The position numbers and the translations under genes are program-made. A DNA stretch of 64,000 nucleotides, taken from contig CM074760.1 in NCBI GenBank assembly GCA_037355855.1, forward strand, positions 5,076,501 to 5,140,500, given 5' to 3'. The first letter of the stretch is position 1, and every line of letters begins with the position of its first letter. Under the pieces are notes generated by a model that was not told the origin of the DNA, searched no databases, and was given only the letters and a program-made list of their open reading frames with translations. This document shows, in pieces, positions 31,721 to 43,106 of this stretch. The DNA is from Pseudo-nitzschia pungens (taxonomy: Eukaryota; Bacillariophyta; Bacillariophyceae; Bacillariales; Bacillariaceae).

Positions 31721-32524
31721 TCATCTCTTTCTCTTCTTTCTAGAGACTACGCCGTTGTTGTTGCTGTTTGCTGACATGAGGTTCCTAGAAAACTCCACAG
31801 CACCTTGGATACAACTTTGGATGGTTTCCAACATCATTTTTCTATGATCCTGGGCGTCGACAAGAGCTTCTTTCTGCAACTGTACAGAGTTTTTCAAGAC
31901 TTCCAGGACTTCTTGTGGATCTGGATTTCTTCTGTAGGCTCTCTTAGCGCACATCGATGCTGATGCCAAGCCACGAGTAGTAACACTGGAAGGGGTACTA
32001 GCAGTGTTGCTAGTGGCAGCAAAGGAATTGTTGTTATTTGCCGCTGGCGTTAAAATTGCCGGCGCATCTTCTTCAACATCCTCATCATCATCATCGTTGC
32101 GTGTTAGCTGGGAGGGTTGACCAAGGGGGGGAGGAGTAGGCACTGGGTCCCCATCCTCTTCAGTGGTGGCAAGAGTGGCGCGCCCGGTGTATTGTCCAGT
32201 TTCGAGATCCAAGATGTCATCTTCAGCATCCCCGAGTTCTGCCTTTAGACCAATCAAATGCTTAATCTCCTTGGCCTCTGTGACATACCATGGACAGACT
32301 GGATCACCAGATGGGGCTTGCATCCTCTGTAAGGTGTACAACTTCCTACGGAGGGAATGCACATCTCGTCTGGAGAATTTTTTGGCGTGTTTATTAGCAA
32401 CCTGTTGCCACTCCTCGGGACCAATTGGACAGACTTCCCTCAACACAGCAAACATGTGTCTGAGTTCTGGCTCAGTGTAATTGCCAGAGCCAGCTCTCCG
32501 GCCTCCTCCTTGGGATCGCACCAT
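31721..32524 (-). CDS. Harbinger SANT/Myb-like accessory protein
   Basis: 267 residues from an ATG at 32524, convergent with the transposase. The N-terminal 80 residues form a SANT/Myb-like trihelix pattern: YTEPELRHMFAVLREV, EEWQQVANKHA and RDVHSLRRKLYTLQ, with the spaced Trp/Leu residues of DNA-binding SANT domains. Next comes an acidic Asp-rich stretch, an Asn/Ser/Thr linker, then a helical segment (QEVLEVLKNSVQLQKEALVDAQ) and a C-terminal basic tail SRKKRKR that could be a nuclear localisation signal. In Harbinger systems such a protein binds the termini and brings the transposase to them. The frame is intact. Confidence 0.75.
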   Translation of the reverse strand: MVRSQGGGRRAGSGNYTEPELRHMFAVLREVCPIGPEEWQQVANKHAKKFSRRDVHSLRRKLYTLQRMQAPSGDPVCPWYVTEAKEIKHLIGLKAELGDAEDDILDLETGQYTGRATLATTEEDGDPVPTPPPLGQPSQLTRNDDDDEDVEEDAPAILTPAANNNNSFAATSNTASTPSSVTTRGLASASMCAKRAYRRNPDPQEVLEVLKNSVQLQKEALVDAQDHRKMMLETIQSCIQGAVEFSRNLMSANSNNNGVVSRKKRKR

Positions 32525-33094
32525 GCTGTTTATTGTTATCAGTTTTGGGATTTGTGATACAGTCTGGATATCTTCGGTTTGGCGACCGTAGGATTTGCAT
32601 GATTTGTATGCTCGTCAAAAAACCAGTGCCTTGGAATGGATGGCGTCGGCGACAACAGCGTTTGTCATGGTGGATGGTTGTCTCAGTGTGGTTGTTGAAT
32701 TGAATCTTTAATGAATGATTGATAGAAGAGGTGCAATAAAACAGCAAAAGCAGCAACAACAATGGCAATACGAACTGTGGCAAATAGGTTAAAAGAGCAA
32801 ATCATGGACAAAAATACTCCCACTTGCCAAAAAAAAACACATAGTAACATCAAAACCCAAAACACATGTTTCGATGATGCGTTGAGTGACTGAGATGCAT
32901 TGAGTGACTCGATTTTGGATTTTAAAATTCCGTTCAGAATCTAATACCAGTTATATATCTCTGTCCAGACGATTTCCTCTGGACGGTAATATATTAGAAT
33001 TTATGTTTTTTGGGTGGTGTGCATCAAAATTTAATGTGTGTGGAGTCTTTTTCAATGTAATATAAATATTAGAATATGGTTTCGGGAATCGCTC
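32525..33094. other. Right non-coding part of the Harbinger transposon
   Basis: Promoter and leader side of the SANT/Myb gene, then AT-rich sequence to the right terminal repeat. The block GCGTTGAGTGACTGAGATGC...TTTTGGATTTTAAAATTCC (about 32880-32930) recurs in shortened form at 33812-33843 in the neighbouring deleted element. Confidence 0.6.
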
Positions 33095-33181
33095 ATTACG
33101 TAATAATAATACAAAGTAGAGTACAGTCATAATACCAGTACAAGTAAGGCTTAGTCTGCTCTTCATACAATTACAGTAAGT

Positions 33182-34019
33182 GAGCCATTCCCGGAATTAC
33201 ATATCGGAGTATTACATATTAGCATTCCCGGAATAATAGAACACATATAAAAATTGCGCACCCAACGGAAGAACTACATATGTCTTAACGCACGAGGCCT
33301 ATTTTGGAATTTGGAATCTTGTCCAAAGAAACCAAAATTGTCTATTAACCGCCAACCCGAACCTCTACGGGTCTCATTTTTGCGCGCCTTGTCGACTTGT
33401 TCTTGAAATCGCTATCCTCAACAACAGGGGGGAGTTTGCTCTCCAATAGAAATTTTTTATTGGCGAGCAGCGGCCGGGGACGACCTCCCGGGGGGATCGT
33501 TTTCGATCACGCCTTTGCCGATTATTCGAGCATCGATCCCGGGGAAACCGAAACCGAAACCGAAACTGAAAGCGACAACAACAACAGCTGAAGCATTTGG
33601 CTAGCAGTGAACATTGACTTGTTGGATGACGCTTGTCCTTGTCATGGTTCTATGGGGAGTTTACGAGTGGTTGTAAAATTAATTTAAAAATCCTGTTAAA
33701 ACACCAACAGCAGCAACAACAAGGGACAGTTTGTACTGGATCAAAGTAGTAACTGGTACAACTGAAAACTTGATCGAATAGCACATGTTTGATTACACGT
33801 GTAGGCATGCGTTGAGTGATTGAAATTTTGGATTTTTAAATTCCATCTATTTTTATGCACCTTTGTAGTCGGACAGACGGCACTACAAGGTTATATGTCC
33901 ATTTGAATCAGATATACGAGTCTGGTTATTCCGGGATTGTAATTTACATAAGATATGAATTGTAATTTACATAAGATATGAACGCCTAAAAACGTAAAAT
34001 GTAATTCCGGGAATGGCTC
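33182..34019. mobile_element. Non-autonomous Harbinger-like element (deletion derivative)
   Basis: 838 bp bounded by a perfect 21-bp inverted repeat, GAGCCATTCCCGGAATTACA(T) at 33182-33202 and its complement at 33999-34019, with AGT on both sides (33179-33181 and 34020-34022). The left part (33290-33460) matches the left part of the autonomous element (about 24450-24640), including CTATCCTCAACAACA and GTTTGCTCTCCAA. The right part (33812 on) matches its right part. There is no coding sequence. A 23-bp unit is duplicated at about 33937-33982. Confidence 0.75.
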
Positions 34020-35152
34020 AGTTACAGTAACCTTACTTTTTTTACTTCGTAACTTCTAATTCCCGATTTTCAAAGATTTTCAAATTGGATTTCATCACAA
34101 AAGTAATCGTATTTTTTCAGGTACTAGTAAGGTTAAAGTTTACACGTAGGTACAAGTAGTAAAGGATCCTCCTCGTAATTTTTTTGCTCTGTGCTTTCGA
34201 TGGGTAAATTACAAGGACATGGGTCGAAACCACACTTTTGAAAAGTGCGAATATACACTTTTTTAAACTTTGCTACTAATACTTACACTCCTACCCACGG
34301 AAACCAACAACAACCCCAACAACCCAACAATCCCAACCCCAACAACAACAACAACAACAACAACAACCCCAGCCCCAACAGTGTTAAGAGTGGTGCAGTG
34401 GAGGTGCAAGTGTTTCGGTGATTCGATTGCTGGAGAAGAAGAAGAACATGGGTAATGTATGTAAGGTTACCGGTACAATAGTTTAAAAGTGTGGGTAAAA
34501 AGTGTGGATTAGACCTAAAATAAGTGTGTTAACGAACGGGTACCAATTACAATAATATGTACTACTATGTACGTAAGGTTAATACCGGTAGTATCCATAG
34601 AAGTTACTTTCATACTATGGGTAAGGTTAAGGTTTACTTGCATGATACGAAGTACAGTAATCTTAATTTATTTCATACGAAGTAAGTTACGTGTACTTGT
34701 ACGTTACCGACGTAAGATCATACCTCGTAGTATTACATAAAGAGTACTACTATAGAGTAGTCTATCGTACGTACGTTGTCCAGTACTAGTACTGTACGTA
34801 AAAAAATCAGAAACCTTGTACGTGCAGGGGTCATAATCGTACGTGTTCGTTCCCGTTCACACAAATACCACACTGGTTGTTCGTGATTAAAACCGGTCCC
34901 GTTTTCTTATTGTTGAAGTATCTTCGATTCCGGTGTGTGGCTTCCGCTCACTGTAAAACGTTTGGAAAAAAGCTGGCAAAAAAAGATCCGTACTTTTCCG
35001 TGTGTTCTCTGTTGTTGAGGCGCGTGTAACATCATGATTTTGGAAGAATCTTCGGTCTGTCGGAACCGACGAATTACAGGACTTCCCCCTGTGATGTATC
35101 GGTTCGGTTTGTTTCTCGACGTACTCATAATTATTATCAAACAACAATCAAA
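34020..35152. other. Intergenic region with CAA microsatellite, upstream of FCP gene 2
   Basis: No gene is seen. A CAA/CCCCAA-rich simple repeat lies at about 34305-34380. From 34500 to 34800 the sequence is rich in GTAC- and TAAGGTTA-type words. The final part is the leader of FCP gene 2; a sequence near 34910-35130 shows no homology to the leader of FCP gene 1. Confidence 0.5.
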
Positions 35153-35761
35153 ATGAAGTCCGCCATCTTTGCCTCCCTCATCGCCACCGCCGCCGCCTTC
35201 GCCCCTGCGCAACAAGCCAAGACTTCGTCTGCTTTGAGCGTTAGTGAGCTCGGTATGTTGACCTTTGAAACTAATGTCGGATTGGTTGGAAAATGATGGT
35301 GTCCGCGTTGAGCTGTGTTATTCTGGTCTTGGTCCACATCACTCATTCACTTTTCATTTCTATACCCTTTAGAACTCGGAGTCACCGAGCCTCTCGGAGT
35401 CTACGATCCTCTTGGATGGCTCGAGACCCAGCCTGAGGCCTTCGAGCGTCGTCGTGCCGTCGAGCGAAAGCACGGACGTGTTGCCATGGCTGCCGTTGTC
35501 GGAACTATCGTCCACAACAACCACATCGTCTTCGACGGATACCTTTCCCCTTCCAACGACCTCAAGTTCTCCGATGTCCCCACTGGAATGGCCGGAATTG
35601 CCACCATCCCTTCTGCCGGACTTGCCCAAATCTTCGCCTTCTTCGCCCTTGTTGAGCTCGCGTGGATGCCTGCCTCCAAGTACGACGGAGACTACGGAGT
35701 TGGTTACTTCGGATCTGACATCAAGGACCCTGAAGAGAAGGCCCGCAAGCTGAACGTTGAA

Positions 35762-35794
<33 letters not shown>

Positions 35795-35896
35795 TTCGGA
35801 AACATGGTTGCTGAACAACTCACCGGACAAACCATGTTCGAGCAATACGCTGCCGGACACATCTCTCCTTTCGGAGATGGCCAGGGTGTCTTCTAA
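35153..35896 (+). CDS. Fucoxanthin chlorophyll a/c-binding protein (copy 2, one intron)
   Basis: Exon 1 is 35153-35252 and exon 2 is 35373-35896; the 120-bp intron begins GTATGT and ends TTTAG. The joined 624 bases encode 207 residues, the same length as the copy at 695-1318. The leader MKSAIFASLIATAAAFAP is the signal plus plastid import signature. Helices carry ERRRAVERKHGRVAMAA and ELNNGRAAMMGI. The intron splits the Glu codon in SELELGV. The two proteins differ at few positions, mainly around helix 2. Bases 35729-35841 are identical to 1151-1263. Role as for copy 1: plastid light harvesting. Confidence 0.95.
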
Positions 35897-37353
35897 ATTG
35901 CTAATTTTGTTCCACTACAATTGAGTCGGTTTGATGGCTGAGACGGATTTTGCGAACACTGTAATATACTTTTAATGCCTCCCATTAATTGAGATGATGT
36001 CTATCCCCTTAGATTTGTGATATGGTCACAAGCGGTCGTCGAAAAGATCTTTTGAAGGTTGATGCCGCAAAGTTTCCTTCCTACCCGGGAGAATGTTTGC
36101 AGTGTTTTCGTTCTCGCCTTGTGTTGCGAAGAATTCAAAATGCTTTGTTTCAGATCACCTGTGTCGTTCATCTCTCCATCTGTGAAAGTCAGGAGGTTAT
36201 TCATCAATACAAACCACCAGCAGGTGGAGCGAAGGTTTGCTTCCTCCTGGTAGCATCTACCTATCAGGCCACTCCAAAAAGCAGAATCGATAGCATGGCA
36301 CTCGGTCAAAAAGCAGCCCATAGTAGACATTGTGCAAGAACTGATCCTCTGGTTGCGCTGAAGAGAGGCGAATTATTTTTTCACGCAACAAACGGAGGAT
36401 GAAATTATTCAATAGTCGAAGAAGGCCCAGCATACAATCACTCCATGATATCGTCCCTTGTACACACAATTCACTTAAATAATAGTGTCGGGTTCTGCTT
36501 CAGAGCTGAACTAGCAATACCGGTACATAGTCTTTTCATCTCACTATCTCCATATCTTCGATGTTACTATTCATGTATGCACCAAATGACAACGAATGTC
36601 TTCTGAGAACTCTGTTGTTCGAAAGAAGTTCAATTACGTACGATACCGGTACGCTCAGATGTATTTAGTCCTATTACTGTACTACAGAGTTTTTCTGAGT
36701 TTGCGTCGAATCGACACGAAAAGCTTTTTTTTCGTCTTCAAACTGGAGGGGGGACAGCTGATAGGAATTCCGTAGTATTTTTTTTACTTCATAATTTTTT
36801 TTTTTTAAAAAAAAGCTTGGTATTTTAAATTTAGCATTAGGCTTTGTCAAACGTAGGACGTACAGACCGTACAACAGTATGTAACCCTCCTTTAACGTTA
36901 TGTACGGTCCACCTCGTTTATCTACGTGACCTATATTTCGTGTGGTAATCACTAACTACCCGGTAATTACGTGTAGTAGAAAGGCGAACAAGTGACAGAA
37001 CTGCACGTGTAGCCCTCATAGTGATGGAATAAATCGTTGTGGTCGAAACTAAATGTTGGGGTCATCTCACGAAACAATGCCTTCCGAGTGTCGTCTCTTG
37101 TTTGTAGCAGTTACTATCCTACTGGAGCCCACGCCGGCATAAACATCATCTCCAGGATAAAAAAATTCTTGTAACAAGAATAAAATTATTATTACTAATG
37201 GTCTTGCCTGTTGCTGACACCATTCGCCGGACTCTCCAATTGCATGAACTTCTCTTTTCGACCTCTGTGACCATTCCACACATTCCCAGTTCAGTACACA
37301 AGAGTGACACAAGAGAGAGCCGAGAGGCAAAAACATAATATCAATGCATTAAC
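35897..37353. other. Intergenic region
   Basis: 3' flank of FCP gene 2 and upstream region of the first TPR gene. Open frames at 36001-36402 on either strand show no recognisable family and are left out. There is a T-rich/A-rich stretch at 36770-36820. Confidence 0.45.
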
Positions 37354-39348
37354 ATGTCAAAGTATAGCGATAGCGACAGCAGCAGTGACGATGATAGCAG
37401 CGTCGACATCTCAGATGTCGACATAAGCGATGACGAAAGTGCGGACAGCACAATTCCTAGTGAGGAAGAAAGACGTCATGACGACGATGGGGAATACTTT
37501 GAAGACAACGAGGAAGCAGAGGACCCTTATGAAGCGGAAGAAAGTGAAACATACGGTGATAACGACGACGATTACGGTGATGATTCAGCGTTGTTGCAAG
37601 TGAAGGAAGATAAATTCTTCGAACGCTTGAACCATTTCATGAATGTCCAACGAAAAATCGAAGAGCGAATGCAAAAAATCGATGCAACTGGTAGATTGAA
37701 AGATATCGAAGTTACCACTCACTCCGGGGGGATTTTGGAAAGCGACGGTTCTTACAAAATCAAATACCAGCAACAAGACGCAGATGGGGAACAAGCCCAA
37801 AATTTAGGAGAAGTGTACGAGGCAGCGTATCAAATCAAGCAATCCCTTAGAGACTTGTTGGATGCAATGGTCGACAAGGTGAAGGGACTGGATTATGTCG
37901 ATGCAAAGATTGTTGAGCTGAAACCTCGTGATGCTGCAAATGACAAGGCACGAGAGGAATATTTGACCCGTACTCCCGGGCCTCCTGAGAGTTGGATTTA
38001 TGATATCCTTCGAGCTAGTGTAACGTGCAAGACAATTAAGCAGATGGAGTCGGTGAACAAGTTCCTGAAGAAGAAAGCCCACATTGTCCAGGCGAAGAAC
38101 CGATTCGTAGCACCTGCCTTCAGCGGTTATCGCGATCTTCTCTATCACGTGTTGCTCGACTGGCCTTACAAGGAGAACGTGCAGTTTGTCGCCGAAATTC
38201 AGGTCCACCACAAGGACGTACTTAATCTTCAGAAGATGTTTGGTTTGCTTAACCACTACAAATATTTCCGCCCTATTTTTGCTGGACCCGATCGTTCGGT
38301 AATCCAAACACTGCGAGACCTTGAGCGGATTCAGAGGGCTGGAAAAGTTGATGATGATTTGGTGGACAAGATGCTCGATTCCGACGATGCCGCTCAACTC
38401 TACGTGTGCGGAAAAATATTTGATCTCAAGCTCGAACACCACGAGATCGCCCTGCACATTTATTCTCGTGCCTTGCGGATACAGGAGGCAGCTGTAGGTC
38501 AAGTGGACCCAACGACAGCTAATATGTACCAAAGCATTGGTCTTGCGCAAGCCAAGTATGGCGACTTTGATCAGGCGCTCAGAAGTCTCCAAAAATGTCT
38601 CGAAATCCAGGAGCAAGTTTTTGGTCAGTACAGTCCCGAGGTCGCCATCACTCGCAGCCACTTGGGCCATACCATTGTGGAGCGTGGTGACGACGGTGAT
38701 GAGTTGTTGGAGCATCGTGGAGCTCTGCAGCAATACAAAAAAGCCCTGGTAATCAGAGAGAAGTGTCTAGGAGAAGATCACTTGGACGTGGCTGGGTCGT
38801 ATCAAAACATTGGACAGTCACTATGCAAACTAGGAGATTTTCAGGGATCACTCGCGGCATATCGAGAGTCGCTTTCGATTTTGGAGTCTCTTCTTGGGGA
38901 GAATCACGCAGACGTCGCGATTGCACATGACTATTTGGGCAATGTACTACATGAGCAAGAGGACTTTCAAGGAGCTATGGAAGAGTACTCGTTCGCGTTG
39001 GCCATTCGGGAAGAGGTCTTCGGAAAGAGCCACGTCACCACCGCCCAATCCCACACGCAGATCGGTCAACTTCTCACAGACGTGCAGGACTACGACGAAG
39101 CCGAGACACGCCATCGCAAGGCTCTCCGAATTCGTGACACAATTTTGGGCAAGGAGAGCCCCGAATCGGCCGAATCTCATTACTGGATTGGTTATGTCCT
39201 GAATCAAAAGGGCAATTATGAGGCCGCACTAAAAGAGCACGACTTAGCGTACACGATCCGAAGCACTATTCTACCGAAAGGGCACCCAGATACCAAAGCA
39301 TCGCTGAGAAGTGTTAGGGCAAACGAAAACAGCCAACGAGAACCGTAA
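37354..39348 (+). CDS. RelA/SpoT-like domain plus kinesin-light-chain-type TPR protein (paralogue 1)
   Basis: 664 residues, no intron. Residues 1-80 are extremely acidic (Ser/Asp/Glu runs). Residues about 130-320 resemble the RelA/SpoT-like nucleotidyltransferase fold: WIYDILRASVTC, KNRFVAP with SGYRDLLYHV, and EIQVHHKDV, matching the D-x-x-R, K...GYR and E-I-Q signatures of that fold. Residues about 360-650 are six or so 42-residue TPRs of the kinesin light chain kind (A..Y..AL.I.E..LG..H..VA). The family assignment of the first domain is from motif resemblance; whether it makes a nucleotide product or only binds one is unknown. The next gene is a tandem paralogue in the same orientation. 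Confidence 0.75.
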   Translation: MSKYSDSDSSSDDDSSVDISDVDISDDESADSTIPSEEERRHDDDGEYFEDNEEAEDPYEAEESETYGDNDDDYGDDSALLQVKEDKFFERLNHFMNVQRKIEERMQKIDATGRLKDIEVTTHSGGILESDGSYKIKYQQQDADGEQAQNLGEVYEAAYQIKQSLRDLLDAMVDKVKGLDYVDAKIVELKPRDAANDKAREEYLTRTPGPPESWIYDILRASVTCKTIKQMESVNKFLKKKAHIVQAKNRFVAPAFSGYRDLLYHVLLDWPYKENVQFVAEIQVHHKDVLNLQKMFGLLNHYKYFRPIFAGPDRSVIQTLRDLERIQRAGKVDDDLVDKMLDSDDAAQLYVCGKIFDLKLEHHEIALHIYSRALRIQEAAVGQVDPTTANMYQSIGLAQAKYGDFDQALRSLQKCLEIQEQVFGQYSPEVAITRSHLGHTIVERGDDGDELLEHRGALQQYKKALVIREKCLGEDHLDVAGSYQNIGQSLCKLGDFQGSLAAYRESLSILESLLGENHADVAIAHDYLGNVLHEQEDFQGAMEEYSFALAIREEVFGKSHVTTAQSHTQIGQLLTDVQDYDEAETRHRKALRIRDTILGKESPESAESHYWIGYVLNQKGNYEAALKEHDLAYTIRSTILPKGHPDTKASLRSVRANENSQREP

Positions 39349-40129
39349 TTTTCAAACGGGACAAAATTGAAAACAGATTCCTCCATTCGCTCATTGTGAT
39401 AAAAGTGAACGAGAGCGAATGTAGTGTTGAGGTAATTTCTTAGTAATGAAAGTAGTCAAAGGGAAGACGAAGTCTACGGTTGAACGGTAAATCGGATCCG
39501 GTCTTCCATTCGAATACTTTTTCATTTTGATGTTATTCTGTAGGTTTTGAGCGTAAAAAGTGGCTACTTCGTAATTCATAATACCGGTACTTTCTTTTGA
39601 CAACAAGATTCCTGAGTGCAAGTGACAAGTATCAATCAATAATATCAATCAAAAAGAAAACTACAGGGCAAGACTGATCGCGCCACTTTCCCTGTCAGTG
39701 TTGAACATCGGAACCTAAACCGGGAGTGAGTGGAAAAACGGCATAATTTTTTTTAGTCATTTATTGCCGGAAACGTTCTTTTATGTCAGGTTTTTGTCAC
39801 AAATGGCGCAAAATGGCCACGCAACAATGTTCCAACACTCTCATTTCATCGTCCATGGGAAGTGCAAAAATTTTGCAAGTACGCTCGTGTCTCGTGTCAG
39901 TCGTGTTCCCCATCAAACAAACAAAAACAAACCAATCCGATCAACTCTGACCAATCCAATCCAATCCACGACAGTATTGTTTGTAACATTATCGTCTACA
40001 CGTACTCGTACGAAGCAACCATCGATAAGAAGAGAACTTGTACAGCATCAGGCAACAAACTAGAGCGTGTTTTCTTACTAATCTACGCTGACTGCATTAG
40101 TCCGAGAGGGACCGACCGATCGGAACAAC
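39349..40129. other. Spacer between the two TPR paralogues
   Basis: No gene is seen. It holds the terminator of the first paralogue and the promoter of the second; no element is recognised. Confidence 0.5.
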
Positions 40130-43106
40130 ATGACGTCGATGTCGTCGTTGTCGTCGAAACGGGCGGATGAAATCCTCTCGAAAACCGTCATTCGATGCAA
40201 GAAAGCACAAGCCTTAGCTCGTCCCTTAACAGATAAAAAGAAGGTCAAGGCCGGATCGGTAGTGGAACAAAAAATGATTGGGCTATTGAAAATGACGCAG
40301 GAGAACGACTACGGTGAATTGACGGTGGAATTGCGAACTCTTGCCAACTTGATTCTAGACATGCAAAAGGGAGTTCTGGAGCAACTCTTGGACTCTGTCG
40401 ACACGATAGAGCGCCGTATGAAGTCGTACCAAAACAAACTGTCCCAAACCGAAGACGAAGAAAGCGAGACAACCTCGACTTTTTCAGACGAGGAAGAATT
40501 CGAGGACGATGTGGAAGAGGAAGAGGAGGAGCCCGGGGAAGATGAGGAATCTGAGAAATTTGGTCAATACAACGCAAAAACGAATGCAGGAGGACTGGAG
40601 AAAAGAAAAATGCAGCAGCGGTACATGGATCGCCTGCGGAATTTCTTTTCGTTTCACCGCAGTGCAGAAGAACGTGCTGGATTGGTCGACCCCCACGGCA
40701 AGGTAAGGCAAACACGAAGCGGAAAGCAATCAATTGGGAGACGTGTTTCTTTTTTACCCATCATTCTCACATACTTGAATTACAAAGATTGCCGCAATCA
40801 AAGTGAGACCTCACCTAAAGGGAGGAATCAAAGAAAGAAACGGCACCTACAAACCTGCTTATCGACAGCAGGATGTCCAGGGCGAGCCAATTGAATATCT
40901 GTCCGACCTCTACGTCGCTGCAAATGAAGCAAAGCCAGAGTTTGAGGAAATGATGGAAGCTTTGCAAACGAATATTGCTGGTTTGACTTGCGAGGATATC
41001 GACGTTGCTCCCATCAAAGAATTTTCACGTGCCGCGAAAAAGGCTCAGGAAGAATTTTCGTATCGACAACCCGGACCGGCAGAGGCGTGGCTTTACGACA
41101 TTCTGAGAGCATCTGTATACTGCAAGTCGTACAAACAAATGTTTGAAGTCAACAAATATCTGAAGGAGAACGTTCATATCGTAGAGTGCAAAAATCGATT
41201 CGTGACACCCCGATTTGACGGATATCGCGACATCCTGTACTATGTATCCGTGCCGTACAACAATCAATTGGCCTTTATCTGCGAGATCCAAGTACACCAT
41301 ACCGAGTTTACAAAGAAAATCGGAGAAAACTCTCATCGGATGCATTTGCGCCCTTACTTCGCCAACGCGTCGAGAGAGCCTATAGAATTGTTGGGTGATC
41401 TCGAGATGCTCTTACAAGTTGGCCAAGTCGACGATGATCTAATGGAATTTCTCCTCGAAGCCAGCAACCCGAGTCAGCTGAAGCTGTTTGCAAGAATTTT
41501 CTTTGAACAGCTCGGAGAAGACGAAAAGGCGTTGGAGCTGTTCAAGCGAGTCCTGACGCTTGAAGAAAAGTTCTATGGAAAGGACTTTTTGTTGACAGGA
41601 TCGACATACCTCTACTTAGGCCAAGTCTTGTTGAAGTTGGGAGATACGGACGGCGCCTTGGTTTACCTGAAGGATGCCTTGCCTGTTTTCACACGGAAAC
41701 TTGGTTCCGAACATCCAGATATAGCAATGACACTGACTACCATGGGAGATGTTTACACCGCACGAGGGGATTTCGATGAGGCACTTCTGCAACAACGAAA
41801 AGGGCTCGAAATATTCGAAGACTCACTTGGAGGCGACCACACTCTTGTCGCAGAATCATATCTCAAAGTTGCAAAAGCGCACTGTGACAAGGGTGAATAC
41901 GAAAAGGGGATGGATAACTGCCGCACCGCTCTGGAAATACAAGAGTCTGTCCTAGGAGGGGATAGTGTTGAAGTCGCAAAATCACAGTCCGTGTTGGGGG
42001 GAATTTTCTGTCTGAAAGGAGATTATAATGAAGCAATTGAGTGCTACAATGATGCTCTTTCAATACAGGAAGATATTTATGGAACAAAACACAAGGCAAT
42101 TGCTGACACGATGACGGAAATAGGAAAACTGAAAATGAAAGAAAATGAATCAGAAGAGGCCGAAAGCATCCACCGGAAGGCACTGCAGATTAGAGAAACA
42201 ATCTTCGGCAGAGTTCACCCTGACTGTGCTATGTCTCATGCAGAGGTTGGAAAGTTACTGTGTCGCAAAGGAGAGAAAGAAGAGGGCATGAGAATGTTAC
42301 AGCTTGCTTTGAAAATGACGATGAAAGCATATGGGAAATTCCACCCGTCGACATCCGATCGTTTCGAGGACATTGCTTCAGTCATGGTGAAAAATAGCAA
42401 CCTCGATGATGCAATGGTTCAGTATAAGGAGTGCTTAGCAATACGAAAGGCTTCATACGGTAAAAATCATCCAAGGACCGCCGAAACGCTGAACTGTATA
42501 GGACACGTGCAAACGTTAAAAGGGAATCACACAAGTGCGTTATCCTTCCATTCAAAAGTATTAACGATTCTTGGGAAGGTTGTGGGGTCTAATCACCCTG
42601 ACGTTGCTAATACACACGAGTACCTTGGTAAAGCTTATGAAAGCCAGATGAATCATAAGCTAGCACTGGATTATCATACCAAGGCGCTTACAATTCGGAA
42701 CGTGGTGCTTGGAAAACAGCATCCAGCCACAGCGGCATCGTGTTTCGCAATTGGTGGTGTTCTTGAAAAAAAGGAAGATTTTGCTGGAGCAAAGATGGCG
42801 TACAATCAAGCATTGCTTGCAACACTGAGTCTTCGTGGCGAGCAGCACAACGCTACAGCTAACGCTCGATTGAAGATTGCTCGGTGTTTGATTCACGAGA
42901 AGAAATTCAGTGACGCCGAGGAAGAGTTGCGCATGGTTCTTTCCATCAAAGAAAAAACAAGCGTTTCCGATGACCTTCAAACAGCAGAGGCTTATCGTCT
43001 CTTGGGAACTGTTCTCAATCAACAGGGAAAATTCGAGGAGGCAATTGCGCTTCACAAGAGAAATCTCTCGATACGGAAGAGCCACCTAGATGACGACTAT
43101 CCGTAG
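40130..43106 (+). CDS. RelA/SpoT-like domain plus kinesin-light-chain-type TPR protein (paralogue 2)
   Basis: Exon 1 is 40130-40702 and exon 2 is 40788-43106; the 85-bp intron begins GTAAGG and ends TACAAAG. The joined frame encodes 963 residues. The N-terminal 190 residues are helical with a long acidic stretch (FEDDVEEEEEEPGEDEE). The RelA/SpoT-like part follows: LYDILRASVYC, KNRFVTPRFDGYRDILYYV, EIQVHHTEF. Then come about twelve TPRs of 42 residues (for example HPDIAMTLTTMGDVYTARGDFDEAL), twice as many as in paralogue 1. Splicing is supported because the protein aligns across the junction with paralogue 1 (RQQD.QGE against QQQDADGEQ). A cytoplasmic scaffold or nucleotide-signalling role is plausible but unproven. 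Confidence 0.8.

Larger units (their letters stand above)
24338..33094 (+). mobile_element. PIF/Harbinger transposon, split by a gypsy insertion
   Basis: The left end GAGCGATTCCCAAAACCA (24338 on) and the right end, read inward on the minus strand, GAGCGATTCCCGAAACCA (33094 down) form terminal inverted repeats. The flanks carry the 3-bp duplication ATT (24335-24337 and 33095-33097). Inside are a Harbinger transposase (plus) and a SANT/Myb-like gene (minus), the usual two-gene set of the superfamily. Without the 5683 bp added by gypsy (24681-30363) the element is about 3.07 kb. Confidence 0.85.

Noticed and set aside
36001..36402. Overlapping frames on both strands after FCP gene 2
   Set aside because: No family resemblance, no splice context, and composition like the surrounding intergenic DNA.
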